Shown here one piece after another: positions 16,540 through 25,000 of a DNA stretch of 64,000 nucleotides. Position numbers and translations under genes: made by a program. Positions within the stretch are counted from its first letter, which is position 1, and every line of letters begins with the position of its first letter. Under the pieces are notes generated by a model, which saw only the letters and a list, made by a program, of their open reading frames with translations, made no database searches and was not told the DNA's origin. The stretch comes from G965230615 sp965230615 (GTDB lineage Bacteria; Pseudomonadota; Gammaproteobacteria; HTCC5015). The stretch covers positions 4,340,001 to 4,404,000 of the forward strand of contig OZ246012.1 of assembly GCA_965230615.1 (NCBI GenBank), given 5' to 3'.

Positions 16540-17230
16540 TATGTCGTTTATCAGTCTCATTAGCGAGGCCAGTATTATTGTACAACTTGTGATGCTGTGC
16601 CTGGTGTTGGCATCAGTTGTCTCGTGGGTGTTTATCCTCAGCAAGTCCCGTATGCTGAATCGGGCACAAAGTATTGCCGATAAGTTTGAAGATAAGTTTT
16701 GGTCAGGTGGAAACTTACGCGAGTTATATGCCGAGATTCAGGATCGTGCAAGTTCTTTATCGGGTATTGAGCGAATATTCGAAGCCGGTTTTCGTGAGTA
16801 CATTCGCCATACAAAAAATAAAACAGCACCAGAACGGGTTGTTGATGGTACCCACCGTGTTATGCGTGTTACCTTGTCGCGCGAACTCGATCGCCTGGAA
16901 ACACATTTGAATTTTTTAGCCACCGTAGGTTCAACCAGCCCTTATATCGGTTTGTTTGGTACGGTCTGGGGTATAATGAACTCCTTTCGGTCTTTGGCCA
17001 ATGTGCAGCAAGCAACCATTAGTATGGTTGCCCCAGGTATTGCTGAGGCACTGGTTGCCACTGCAATGGGCTTGTTTGCAGCGATTCCGGCTGTTATTGC
17101 CTACAATCGCTATTCTAGCCGGGTTGAACGCCTATTGAATCGCTATGAAAACTTCATGGAAGAGTTTGCTACCTTAATCCAGCGCCAGGCCTATGCCAAA
17201 AATGATGGTAAAACCGATGCGGGTGTGTAA
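16529..17230 (+). CDS. tolQ: Tol-Pal system inner-membrane protein TolQ
   Basis: TolQ forms with TolR the proton-driven motor that energises TolA. The 233-residue product has a membrane helix near residues 15-36, a cytoplasmic loop, and two further helices, including GSTSPYIGLFGTVWGIM (about 133-149) and GIAEALVATAMGLFAAIPAV (about 168-187), the conserved ExbB/TolQ pore helices. The start is GTG 16529, with GAGGAG 10 nt upstream, inside the end of ybgC. ATG 16541 is possible but farther from the ribosome-binding site. Confidence 0.97.
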   Translation: MSTDMSFISLISEASIIVQLVMLCLVLASVVSWVFILSKSRMLNRAQSIADKFEDKFWSGGNLRELYAEIQDRASSLSGIERIFEAGFREYIRHTKNKTAPERVVDGTHRVMRVTLSRELDRLETHLNFLATVGSTSPYIGLFGTVWGIMNSFRSLANVQQATISMVAPGIAEALVATAMGLFAAIPAVIAYNRYSSRVERLLNRYENFMEEFATLIQRQAYAKNDGKTDAGV

Positions 17231-17233
17231 GGC

Positions 17234-17668
17234 ATGACGCCAGTGAGTACCAACTATAAACGCCGTAAGCCCATGGCTGAAATCAATGTCGTTCCCTATA
17301 TTGATGTCATGTTGGTATTGCTGATTATTTTTATGATAACAGCACCTATTTTATCGCAGGGGATTGATGTGGATCTACCTGAAACCAGTGCTAAGCCTTT
17401 GCCGCAAGATAAGCAGGAGCCTATAGTATTAACGGTTGATGCCAAAGGTCAGTACTATTTAAATATTGGCCCAGCACCGGATAAAGTGATTGAGCTGGAT
17501 GTGCTTGATAAAGTTGTTAGTAAAGCGCTTAATGCCAAGCCGGATTTACCCGTCATCGTTAAAGGTGATAAAAACGTTGCTTATGGGAAAGTGGTTACGG
17601 CAATGAGTTTGTTGCAACAGGCAGGTGCCAGTAAGGTAGGGTTAATGACCGATTTGAAAGCGCAATAA
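17234..17668 (+). CDS. tolR: Tol-Pal system inner-membrane protein TolR
   Basis: TolR has one membrane helix with the proton-carrying Asp in NVVPYIDVMLVLLIIFM (Asp about residue 25) and a periplasmic domain that binds peptidoglycan when released. The product is 144 residues. It lies 3 nt after tolQ and 3 nt before tolA. The KRRKPMAEINVVPYID start is typical of the ExbD/TolR family; the neighbours define it as TolR. Confidence 0.97.
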   Translation: MTPVSTNYKRRKPMAEINVVPYIDVMLVLLIIFMITAPILSQGIDVDLPETSAKPLPQDKQEPIVLTVDAKGQYYLNIGPAPDKVIELDVLDKVVSKALNAKPDLPVIVKGDKNVAYGKVVTAMSLLQQAGASKVGLMTDLKAQ

Positions 17669-17671
17669 GTC

Positions 17672-18535
17672 ATGGCGACGTTGAGCACACAATATAACGA
17701 ATCAGATTACTTGCCCGCGGTAATTATGTCGATAGGCATTCATTTGGGGTTTATTGTGTTGCTGGTAGTCAGTATTGATTTTGATTTTTCCAGTGATACG
17801 GCTGTGCCTGCCAATATCATTGATGCTGTGGTGATCGATACCGGTGTGTTGCAACCACCGCCACCAAAGGTCACGCCTGAAGCGCAGCAAAAGCAGCGCG
17901 CCTTAGCAGAACAACAGGCGCTACAAAAGCAACGTGAGGCCGCACAAAAGCAAGAAGCTATTCGCTTGGCGAAAGAAAAAGAGCAGGCACTTGCGCTTAA
18001 ACTGGAACAAGAGCAGCAGCGCAAGCTGGCAGAGCAGAAAAAGTTAGAGGCCGAACGTAAGGCGGCTGAAGAGCGTAAGCGACAAGCAGCATTGGCTGCT
18101 CAACGAGAGGCAGAGCGTAAGGCGGCTGAAGAGCTTGAGCGACAACGCTTACTGCAAGAGGAGCAAGACTTGTTAGCTGCCCAAGAAGCTGAGTGGCGGC
18201 AACAAGAAGCAGAACGCATTGCAGCGGCTGAGCAGGCACGCAGTAATGAGATTGCTTCTAAAATGGCCTTATACAAGCAGGCGATGAAACAAAAAATAGA
18301 ACGCAATTGGATTTTGCCGGCGGCGGCAACCGTTGGTGCAAAATGTGCTGTGATGTTGCGACAAATTCCAGGTGGTGAGGTCATTAGTGTGCGTATTGAG
18401 TTTTGTGATGGTGATGCTGCCTTAGAGCGCTCAATAGAGAATGCAATTTATAAAGCATCGCCGCTGCCCGATCCGCCGGAGCCTAGCTTGTTTGAGCGTG
18501 ATATACGAATAACATTTACTGTACCGGATAGATAG
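17672..18535 (+). CDS. tolA: Tol-Pal system protein TolA
   Basis: TolA spans the periplasm and transmits TolQR energy to TolB/Pal at the outer membrane during cell constriction. The 287-residue product has one N-terminal membrane helix (about 15-35), a Pro-rich hinge (LQPPPPKV, about 57-64), a long Ala/Glu/Lys/Gln coiled-coil domain (about 65-195) with an internal near-repeat (AERKAAEE), and a C-terminal globular domain (about 200-287) with a Cys pair (KCAVML and EFCDGD). It is shorter than E. coli TolA (421) because of a shorter helical rod. Confidence 0.95.
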   Translation: MATLSTQYNESDYLPAVIMSIGIHLGFIVLLVVSIDFDFSSDTAVPANIIDAVVIDTGVLQPPPPKVTPEAQQKQRALAEQQALQKQREAAQKQEAIRLAKEKEQALALKLEQEQQRKLAEQKKLEAERKAAEERKRQAALAAQREAERKAAEELERQRLLQEEQDLLAAQEAEWRQQEAERIAAAEQARSNEIASKMALYKQAMKQKIERNWILPAAATVGAKCAVMLRQIPGGEVISVRIEFCDGDAALERSIENAIYKASPLPDPPEPSLFERDIRITFTVPDR

Positions 18536-18539
18536 TGAT

Positions 18540-19859
18540 ATGAAGCAAATACTTTCAGCACGACCAATACTATTATCTTTGTTAGCCTTGCTTACAACGT
18601 GTTACTCAATGCCGTTGTTTGCTTTATTAGAGATTGAAATTACCAAATCGGCCGATAGTGCTTTACCCATTGCTATCGTGCCATTTACCAGTGAGCCGAA
18701 TATCGATTTGGATTTGGCGGCGGTGGTAGCCAGTGACTTAGAGCGCAGTGGTCAGTTCAAAGCTATTCCTACTAAAGACATGCTGACCTTGCCGGGGTTG
18801 AACGATAAAATTAACTATCAAAACTGGCGTATTATCGGTGTGGAAAATCTAGTTGTTGGTGAGATAAAACCAACAGCAGATGGTCAGTATACTGTTGCCT
18901 TTCGCTTGATCGATGTATTCAAACAGCAGCAGCTTGGCGGAGATAGTCGACCCGTCGCAGCCAGCGAGTTGCGTAATCACGCGCACCGTATTAGCGATAT
19001 GATCTATGAAATGATCACCGGCGAGCGTGGCGCGTTTAGTACACGTATTGCTTATGTTTCAGTGACCCGAGCGGGTAAAGCGTTACGCTATCGATTGGAA
19101 ACGGCAGATACCGACGGTCATAATATTCGAGTATTGCGTGAGTCGGCTGAGCCAATAATGTCACCCAGCTGGTCGCCGGATGCGCGTCACTTGGCGTATG
19201 TGTCTTTTGAAAATGGCCGCTCACAAGTATTTATTCATAATGTTTTTGATGATAGCCGTGAGACCATTGACCGCTTAAATCAATTCAAAGGTATTAATGG
19301 CGCACCGGTTTGGTCTGGTGATGGGCGCCGATTGGCCTTGACCTTGTCCAAAGGCAGTAATCCGGATATCTATGTTTATGACTTAAGTAGCCGTCAGTTG
19401 CAACAGGTGACTAAGAACTGGGCGATTGATACTGAACCGGCTTGGATGCCCAATGGCAAGGCCTTGGTATTTACCTCCGGGCGTAGCGGTAACCCACAGC
19501 TCTATCGAGTGAATTTAGGTGGCCAACAACGACCCGTGCGTATTACCTTTGAAGGTAAATACAATGCCAGCCCATCAGTGTCGCCGGATGGCCGCAGTGT
19601 GGCTTTAGTGCACGCCAATCGTGGTCGCTATCAGATAGCTGTGTTAGATTTAAAGACAGGACTCTTTCGGGTGTTGACCGATGGGCAATTGGATGAGTCG
19701 CCCAGCTTTGCCCCGAACGGTAGTATGTTGCTGTATGCCTCACAGCAGGGTAAACAGGGAGTATTAGCGGCAGTTTCAGTGGATGGTCGTACACGTCAGC
19801 GATTGGCATTTAGTGAAGGGCATATACGTGAGCCTACTTGGGCGCCTTTTACAGATTAG
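18540..19859 (+). CDS. tolB: Tol-Pal system periplasmic protein TolB
   Basis: TolB is a periplasmic protein that binds Pal and TolA. The 439-residue product has a signal peptide (hydrophobic 8-28), an N-terminal alpha/beta domain (about 30-165) and a six-bladed beta-propeller (about 175-439) with repeated PSWSPDG-like blade motifs (MSPSWSPDAR, GAPVWSGDGR, TEPAWMPNGK, ASPSVSPDGR, ESPSFAPNGS). It follows tolA after 4 nt. Confidence 0.97.
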   Translation: MKQILSARPILLSLLALLTTCYSMPLFALLEIEITKSADSALPIAIVPFTSEPNIDLDLAAVVASDLERSGQFKAIPTKDMLTLPGLNDKINYQNWRIIGVENLVVGEIKPTADGQYTVAFRLIDVFKQQQLGGDSRPVAASELRNHAHRISDMIYEMITGERGAFSTRIAYVSVTRAGKALRYRLETADTDGHNIRVLRESAEPIMSPSWSPDARHLAYVSFENGRSQVFIHNVFDDSRETIDRLNQFKGINGAPVWSGDGRRLALTLSKGSNPDIYVYDLSSRQLQQVTKNWAIDTEPAWMPNGKALVFTSGRSGNPQLYRVNLGGQQRPVRITFEGKYNASPSVSPDGRSVALVHANRGRYQIAVLDLKTGLFRVLTDGQLDESPSFAPNGSMLLYASQQGKQGVLAAVSVDGRTRQRLAFSEGHIREPTWAPFTD

Positions 19860-19917
19860 CTCATCAGTCGTAAAATGTTATTAAAATTAATAGGGTTTCA
19901 ATAAAGAGGATAGGTTT

Positions 19918-20490
19918 ATGCCATCGATTAAAGCGAGTCTTGCGGTAATATTATTGAGTGGTCTTTTGGTAGCTTGTGGTGGTACAGGTGGGCAGCGCGG
20001 TGATGATCTTGACGGTGCGGATGATTTTGACCCACTCGCACAAGATGGTGCGGATGCTGGCCTGGATGATGATCCGTTTGCCGATGAGCAAACTGGCTGT
20101 CAAAGCCCGCCTTGTGAGTTTGCGCGTGATGCCATTAATGATCCGGACAGCCGCTTGGCAGCAAGGCTTATCTTTTTTGACTTTGATCGCAGTACAATTA
20201 AAGCTGAGTATCAAGCATTACTGGAAGCGCATGGCAAATATCTGGCAGAATACCCAGATATGAAAGTTCGCCTGGAAGGCCATACGGATGAGCGCGGCTC
20301 ACGTGAATATAACCTGGCTTTGGGTGAGCAGCGTGCTAAAGCAGTCAGACAGGTATTGTTATTCCAGGGTGTTTCTGAAGACAATATCAGTGTTGTCAGC
20401 TTTGGCGAAGAGTTGCCTATGGACTTAGGGCATGATGAGTCGGCCTGGTCACAAAATAGACGAGTTGAATTAGTATATGAAGCAAATTAA
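19918..20490 (+). CDS. pal: Peptidoglycan-associated lipoprotein Pal
   Basis: Pal anchors the outer membrane to peptidoglycan. The 190-residue product has a lipoprotein signal with lipobox LLVAC (Cys20), an unusually acidic linker (about 28-62, rich in Asp and Glu) and an OmpA-C domain (about 80-190) with the peptidoglycan-binding signature GHTDERGSREYNLALGEQRA. GAGGATAGG lies upstream of the ATG. The last 14 nt overlap the start of cpoB. Confidence 0.97.
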   Translation: MPSIKASLAVILLSGLLVACGGTGGQRGDDLDGADDFDPLAQDGADAGLDDDPFADEQTGCQSPPCEFARDAINDPDSRLAARLIFFDFDRSTIKAEYQALLEAHGKYLAEYPDMKVRLEGHTDERGSREYNLALGEQRAKAVRQVLLFQGVSEDNISVVSFGEELPMDLGHDESAWSQNRRVELVYEAN

Positions 20491-21337
20491 ACCCTATAGA
20501 CTGCTGGCGGTGTTGAGCCTGTGCTGTTGCGCCACGATATTACAAGCTGGCACACGTGATGATATTGCGGCATTGCAAATCGGCCAACAGGAACTGGAGC
20601 AACGCTTAGATAGTATCGAGTCACGCTTAGGCAATCAGGGGTTGTTGGAATTAATGCAGCAGCTCGAGCAGTTGCAGACAGAAGTGCGTGAGCTGCGCGG
20701 CATTATGGAGAGTTACACCAATGACTTGGATGGTTTGCGCAAACGCCAGCGGGACTTGTATCTGGATATAGATCGGCGCTTAAGTGATTTGCAGCTATCA
20801 GGTCCTGTGGGTGATGCCAGCAGCAATACTGATACCAGCATTGCTGCTGATAGTGGCACGCTACCAGCCTCTGCAGCAACAGATGCTGCGGTTACCGCCA
20901 GTGTGACTAATGTTGCTACAAGCAGCGATTCAACTGCAGCAGCAGATCCAGCGCAAGAGCGGGCGGAATATAAAGCCGCTTTCGATATGCTCAAAGAAGG
21001 GCGTTATGAACAGGCTATTGAGGCATTCAATATTTTTATTAATAAATACCCCAATGGTAATTATGCCGGCAATGCGCAATATTGGTTAGGTGAAGCCAAT
21101 TATGCTGTGCGTAATTTTGAGCAGGCTATGCTTGAGTTTACCCGCGTGATAGAGCGTTTTCCGCGTAGCCTTAAGATTCCAGGCGCTAAGTTGAAAATTG
21201 CATACACGCACTATGAATTACAGCAATGGGATAAAGCCCGCGAAGTACTCAATGACATTATTAAAACGCACCCAAATGCTTCAGTCGCCTCTTTGGCAGA
21301 AAAGCGCTTATTGCGTTTGAGCAATGAAGGGCATTAA
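20477..21337 (+). CDS. cpoB: Cell-division coordinator CpoB (YbgF)
   Basis: CpoB is a periplasmic protein that links Tol-Pal constriction to PBP1B-driven septal peptidoglycan synthesis in E. coli. The 286-residue product has a signal peptide (cleavage near LQAG), a coiled-coil trimerisation segment (about 30-105, LEQRLDSIESRL and similar), an Ala/Thr/Ser-rich linker (about 110-155) and three TPR units at the C-terminus (from EYKAAFDMLKEGRYEQAIEAF, about 165-283). It is the last gene of the tol-pal cluster; queE follows after 33 nt. Confidence 0.95.
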   Translation: MKQIKPYRLLAVLSLCCCATILQAGTRDDIAALQIGQQELEQRLDSIESRLGNQGLLELMQQLEQLQTEVRELRGIMESYTNDLDGLRKRQRDLYLDIDRRLSDLQLSGPVGDASSNTDTSIAADSGTLPASAATDAAVTASVTNVATSSDSTAAADPAQERAEYKAAFDMLKEGRYEQAIEAFNIFINKYPNGNYAGNAQYWLGEANYAVRNFEQAMLEFTRVIERFPRSLKIPGAKLKIAYTHYELQQWDKAREVLNDIIKTHPNASVASLAEKRLLRLSNEGH

Positions 21338-21370
21338 TTTGCGTCACCTGTTATTAAGAAAGGTTGTTGA

Positions 21371-22048
21371 GTGACGCAAACAATACCGATTGAAGCTGTC
21401 GCGGATAAAACCCGGCTAAAAATCTCTGAGCTATTTTTTTCCCTGCAAGGCGAAGCAAATACGGTTGGTTGGCCGACGGTATTTATTCGTCTAACGGGTT
21501 GCCCTTTGCGCTGCAACTATTGTGATACAGCGTATGCTTTTACTGGGGGCCAGTGGCAAACACTGGATACGATTATAACGGATACGGCGGCTTATCAGCC
21601 ACAATACGTTACCGTGACCGGTGGTGAGCCTTTGGCTCAGGCTAATTGTCTAGTGCTACTCAAGCGCTTATGTGATGTGGGTTATAAAGTCTCTTTGGAA
21701 ACCAGTGGGGCAATGGATATTGCCGCGGTGGATCCCCGAGTAGTCAAAGTGATGGATTTAAAAACCCCTTCATCTGATGAGCAGGGGCGCAACCGCTGGG
21801 AGAACCTGCAGTATATTACAGCGCAAGACCAGTTGAAGTTTGTTATTCGTCACCGACAAGACTACGATTGGGCCTGTGAGGCTGTCGCACAATATGCGCT
21901 GAGTGATAAATGTACCGTACTGTTTTCACCTGTACACGATGTTTTAATGCCGCAGACACTGGCTGACTGGATTTTAGCGGATCGTATGCCGGTGAGGTTT
22001 CAAATTCAATTACACAAGTACCTCTGGGGTGATAAGCCAGGGGTATAA
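21371..22048 (+). CDS. queE: 7-carboxy-7-deazaguanine synthase QueE
   Basis: QueE is a radical-SAM enzyme that rearranges 6-carboxytetrahydropterin to 7-carboxy-7-deazaguanine on the way to queuosine in tRNA. The 225-residue product has the cluster motif CPLRCNYC (CX3CX2C, about 43-50) and the SAM-binding TGGEPL (about 85-90). It starts at GTG 21371. The next step, QueC, is encoded 63 nt downstream on the same strand, so the two form a pathway pair. Confidence 0.95.
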   Translation: MTQTIPIEAVADKTRLKISELFFSLQGEANTVGWPTVFIRLTGCPLRCNYCDTAYAFTGGQWQTLDTIITDTAAYQPQYVTVTGGEPLAQANCLVLLKRLCDVGYKVSLETSGAMDIAAVDPRVVKVMDLKTPSSDEQGRNRWENLQYITAQDQLKFVIRHRQDYDWACEAVAQYALSDKCTVLFSPVHDVLMPQTLADWILADRMPVRFQIQLHKYLWGDKPGV

Positions 22049-22111
22049 AAACCAGGGGGGGCATGTCAGCTTCCTCTGCCTGAGTCATATAAATCAGCGT
22101 AATGTAAGCAG

Positions 22112-22810
22112 ATGATAAATAAAGTGATGCCTAAAGCTGTTGTCCTGGTCTCTGGTGGACTTGATTCTGCCACCACTTTGGCGATTGCCAAAGCGCAGGG
22201 TTTTGATTGCTATGCGATTAGTTTTGATTATGGACAGCGTCATGTTGCGGAATTGCAAGCTGCCAAGCGGGTTGCTATGGCAATGGCGGTGCATGAGCAT
22301 AAGATTATCAAGCTCGACTTCGATGGTATTGGTGGCTCTGCGCTAACTGATATGAGTATCGATGTGCCTGAGAGTTCACCTGAAGGTATTAGCCCAGGCA
22401 TCCCTATTACTTATGTGCCAGCGCGTAATACTGTCTTCCTTGCTATTGCTTTGGGGTGGGCCGAAGTGCTGGCCGCGCAAACCCTGTTTATTGGGGTCAA
22501 TGCGGTAGACTACTCAGGCTACCCAGATTGTCGCCCTGAATTTATCCAGGCTTTCGAGCAAACAGCTAACCTTGCTACCAAGGCGGGCGTTGAGGGGCAG
22601 TCATTCAAGATAGAGACGCCGTTGATTGCGTTGACCAAAGCAGAAATTATCCAGCAGGGTTTGGCGCTGGGGGTGGATTATGCCTTGACAGTATCCTGCT
22701 ATTCCGCAGATGCTGAGGGACGCGCTTGTGGCCGATGTGATTCCTGTCGCTTGCGTGCAGCGGGTTTTGCTGCGGCGAATGTGGCCGATCCCACACTTTA
22801 TATCGATTAG
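22112..22810 (+). CDS. queC: 7-cyano-7-deazaguanine synthase QueC
   Basis: QueC converts 7-carboxy-7-deazaguanine to preQ0 with ATP and ammonia. The 232-residue product has the PP-loop SGGLDSATT (about 14-22), the segment VNAVDYSGYPDCRPEF and a zinc site of four Cys (CYSADAEGRACGRCDSC, about 195-211). ATG 22112 gives the longest product; ATG 22127 (MPKAVVLVSGG) matches the usual QueC start better, and neither has a clear ribosome-binding site. Confidence 0.95.
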   Translation: MINKVMPKAVVLVSGGLDSATTLAIAKAQGFDCYAISFDYGQRHVAELQAAKRVAMAMAVHEHKIIKLDFDGIGGSALTDMSIDVPESSPEGISPGIPITYVPARNTVFLAIALGWAEVLAAQTLFIGVNAVDYSGYPDCRPEFIQAFEQTANLATKAGVEGQSFKIETPLIALTKAEIIQQGLALGVDYALTVSCYSADAEGRACGRCDSCRLRAAGFAAANVADPTLYID

Positions 22811-22823
22811 TTGTTACAAAAAT

Positions 22824-22852
22824 TTGTCTAAGCGCACCGATACATGTATCAT
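22824..22852 (+). promoter_or_regulatory. Sigma-70-type promoter of tRNA-Lys
   Basis: TTGTCT (22824-22829) and TATCAT (22847-22852) are separated by the ideal 17 nt. The start point near 22859 lies about 12 nt before the mature tRNA 5' end. The promoter sits between queC and the tRNA. Confidence 0.6.
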
Positions 22853-22870
22853 TGCGCACCTTCTTGGGTA

Positions 22871-22946
22871 GGGCCGTTAGCTCAGTTGGTAGAGCAGTTG
22901 GCTTTTAACCAATTGGTCACAGGTTCGAATCCTGTACGGCCCACCA
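22871..22946 (+). tRNA. tRNA-Lys (anticodon UUU)
   Basis: A 76-nt cloverleaf: acceptor GGGCCGT pairs with ACGGCCC, the D arm contains AGCTCAGTTGGTAGAGC, the anticodon loop is CTTTTAA with anticodon TTT, the T arm is CAGGTTCGAATCCTG, and the 3' CCA is encoded. The TTT anticodon reads AAA and AAG lysine codons. Confidence 0.97.
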
Positions 22947-22972
22947 TCCTACCACCCAGTTACATATTGAAG

Positions 22973-23000
22973 GCAGAAGTATCGATCGCTTCTGCGTGAG
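22973..23000 (+). terminator. Weak hairpin terminator after tRNA-Lys
   Basis: GCAGAAG (22973-22979) pairs with CTTCTGC (22989-22995), followed by a mixed T/G tract rather than a clean T run. It lies 26 nt past the tRNA and 40 nt before the end of the convergent HDOD gene. Confidence 0.4.
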
Positions 23001-23039
23001 TTTGTGTGTGTATTGCAGGCTGGCTGCTTAAGGCGTGGC

Positions 23040-23891
23040 TTAAGCGGCTGCTTTATCGGCATTGCCCATAATCATGGCTAGCGTACGTTCATAATGTGCT
23101 TCGACTTCGCCGCCTGCCTCAGCTAACAGTGCCTCGCAGGGCACTTGAAAGAGCTGGTCCAGCCATGAGCTGTCGATCCAGTCAGGGATAAGCTCACATT
23201 CAAAATGCGTTTGGGTATGCAAATGGGCCAGGTACACAATAGCGGCCTCCAGCTGACAGTCTTCGGGGGCAGTGTCGGGCTGTAGATAGTATCGGATGGC
23301 TTGTGTGATCGTGCTGGGCAGTTGCCAGTGTGCCAGTAAATGGGCACTGATTTCAGCGTGGTTATATTTTAAGACCTCTGTCTCAATATGGTGCAGGGGC
23401 TTGTCTGGATTGGCTTTACTCAGTTTGCTGATATGCTCTGCTGCCGTCGGTAAGCCTTGGTGGATCAATAGTTGACCAACGCAGCGTAACAGGCCAATCG
23501 TAAATAAGCGCCCTTTATCTTGTTGCAGGCGCCTGGCAATAATTTTGGCGCTAATGGCTGTAAAGATATTCTGCTGCCAAAAGGTTCGCATATCGAGCTT
23601 ATGGTTTGCTGCCTGGAAAGCATTAATGACTTCTGTTGAGATGACCAGGGAAACCAGGTCATTTTCGCCAATAATAATCACAGCTTGCTCAACGTTTTCG
23701 ACATTACGCTGGCCATAAAAAGCGCTATTGGCCAGGCGTAAGACACGTGCTGATAAGCCCGGGTCAGTTGTTAGTTTTTCAGCAAAAGCAGATGCTGAAT
23801 CGATGCCGTTGGCAATGCTTTGTTGCAGCTTGGTGATCACGTCAATGGAAGCGGGTAAGTCTGCATTTTCAACGAGCTGTGCTAGCTTCAT
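23040..23891 (-). CDS. HDOD-domain signalling protein
   Basis: A 283-residue single-domain HDOD protein. The N-terminal segment (LPASIDVITKLQQ, then DPGLSARVLRLANSAFYG, about 43-60) is typical of this family, a catalytically degenerate relative of HD phosphohydrolases found in bacterial signalling proteins. The metal-binding HD pair of active enzymes is not evident. AAGGGATGAT precedes the ATG. It is monocistronic. Its pathway is unknown; HDOD proteins have been tied to motility, stress and c-di-GMP-linked signalling in various bacteria. Confidence 0.85.
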   Translation of the reverse strand: MKLAQLVENADLPASIDVITKLQQSIANGIDSASAFAEKLTTDPGLSARVLRLANSAFYGQRNVENVEQAVIIIGENDLVSLVISTEVINAFQAANHKLDMRTFWQQNIFTAISAKIIARRLQQDKGRLFTIGLLRCVGQLLIHQGLPTAAEHISKLSKANPDKPLHHIETEVLKYNHAEISAHLLAHWQLPSTITQAIRYYLQPDTAPEDCQLEAAIVYLAHLHTQTHFECELIPDWIDSSWLDQLFQVPCEALLAEAGGEVEAHYERTLAMIMGNADKAAA

Positions 23892-24166
23892 ATATCATCC
23901 CTTATTAACCCTGATGAGCTGGTCAAAGTCCTTCTTTATTAATAGCGGCCGTTTGAGAAAGTTGTTTACTAATAAAGTGAATTGAACAATCAATTAAGCT
24001 GGCAGGGATGATAGGCTGGTACTGTTGTGTGTTGTTTGAGCTGCAAAGACGACAGAGATATTAGCAATAACCTACACAGTACATACGGTAGCATCGAGCC
24101 TGAGCGGATACTCAGCGGCTTGCAGACCGCAAGCATGCCTCCTAACAAAAAGCGCTTTACGCTAAT

Positions 24167-24556
24167 TTATATATTATCTTTGATGAGTTGATCAATTTCC
24201 TCTTTGACCGGTAGTGGCAACTTAAGATAGTTGTTTATCAATAGCGTTAATTGATCCACCAGAGAAGATAGCTTTTCCGGTTGTTCCAGGATTTCAGGGT
24301 TCTCATTTGCAACATCCACAATGGCATACAATATCGATGCAGTGGTATCGAGTTTGGATGCAATAATGTCGAGGTATTTAGTCGCGTGCACGCCACCGGG
24401 TACGCCTCTTTCAAATCGCGAGAGGTTGGCAGGTTCCAAGCCAATGGCATTACCTAATTGGTTGACACCAATACCTCTTGCGCTTCGTAGTGAGCGAATT
24501 ACTTGTCCTATTATTGAGTGAGTCCCTGCTGATAAATCATTATTAGATTTAGGCAT
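24167..24556 (-). CDS. XRE-family helix-turn-helix transcriptional regulator
   Basis: A 129-residue protein with an XRE/Cro-type HTH near the N-terminus (about 16-72): IGQVIRSLRSARGIGVNQLG, then IGLEPANLSRFERG, where the second part is the recognition helix region. The C-terminal half is helical (QLTLLINNYLKLPLPVKEEI) and may dimerise. A TTG at 24634 extends the frame by 26 residues, but ATG 24556 (MPKSNND) fits the family better. A set of alternating ATTGT/ACAAT half-sites lies 63-85 nt upstream, as expected for self-regulation. No partner gene is adjacent; target genes are unknown. Confidence 0.82.
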   Translation of the reverse strand: MPKSNNDLSAGTHSIIGQVIRSLRSARGIGVNQLGNAIGLEPANLSRFERGVPGGVHATKYLDIIASKLDTTASILYAIVDVANENPEILEQPEKLSSLVDQLTLLINNYLKLPLPVKEEIDQLIKDNI

Positions 24557-24618
24557 AGTTCTTAATGAGCCAAAGCTCTGTGGCAGGCGCAAGCTACATG
24601 CTGCTATTCCTGCAAGAT

Positions 24619-24641
24619 ATTGTAATATGTACAATAATTGT
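24619..24641 (-). promoter_or_regulatory. Candidate operator of the XRE regulator gene
   Basis: Three alternating half-sites: ATTGTA (24619-24624), TACAAT (24630-24635), then ATTGT (24637-24641). They form two overlapping perfect inverted repeats (ATTGTA-n5-TACAAT and ACAAT-A-ATTGT) in the AT-rich leader upstream of the HTH gene. Confidence 0.4.
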
Positions 24642-25000
24642 CATTATGTATATTTATAGTTGTATATATTGGAGGCCAAATTTCAAGCTAAATGCTTAAT
24701 AAGCAACAACAGTGTCAAAATACGTGTAGAAGCCTCATAAATATTGAAAGCAGAATTTATCAGGCATCTGCAGTAAGGTAAAGCTTTATCATGTATTTAA
24801 TTTTTTTAAGTTTGTCGTCTAATTTTATTTGATATGTACACAACTTTATCAGCCAACAAAACATTACAAAACTAGCCTTTTTTATTCTATAAAAAAATGG
24901 CATCAGTTTTTATGGCTTGCATATCGCTTAAGTTATCTGTATGCGAACGGCTTATCGCGAATAATAGTGAGTGAATATTTGTGATCAATCGGAATAAAAA
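24642..25000. other. AT-rich intergenic region
   Basis: About 360 nt between the XRE gene and the end of bepA. It is markedly AT-rich with runs such as TTTAATTTTTTTAAG. I see no gene and no clear terminator. Confidence 0.4.

Noticed and set aside
17997..18384. Minus-strand frames inside tolA
   Set aside because: They mirror the repetitive coiled-coil coding region and are not independent genes.
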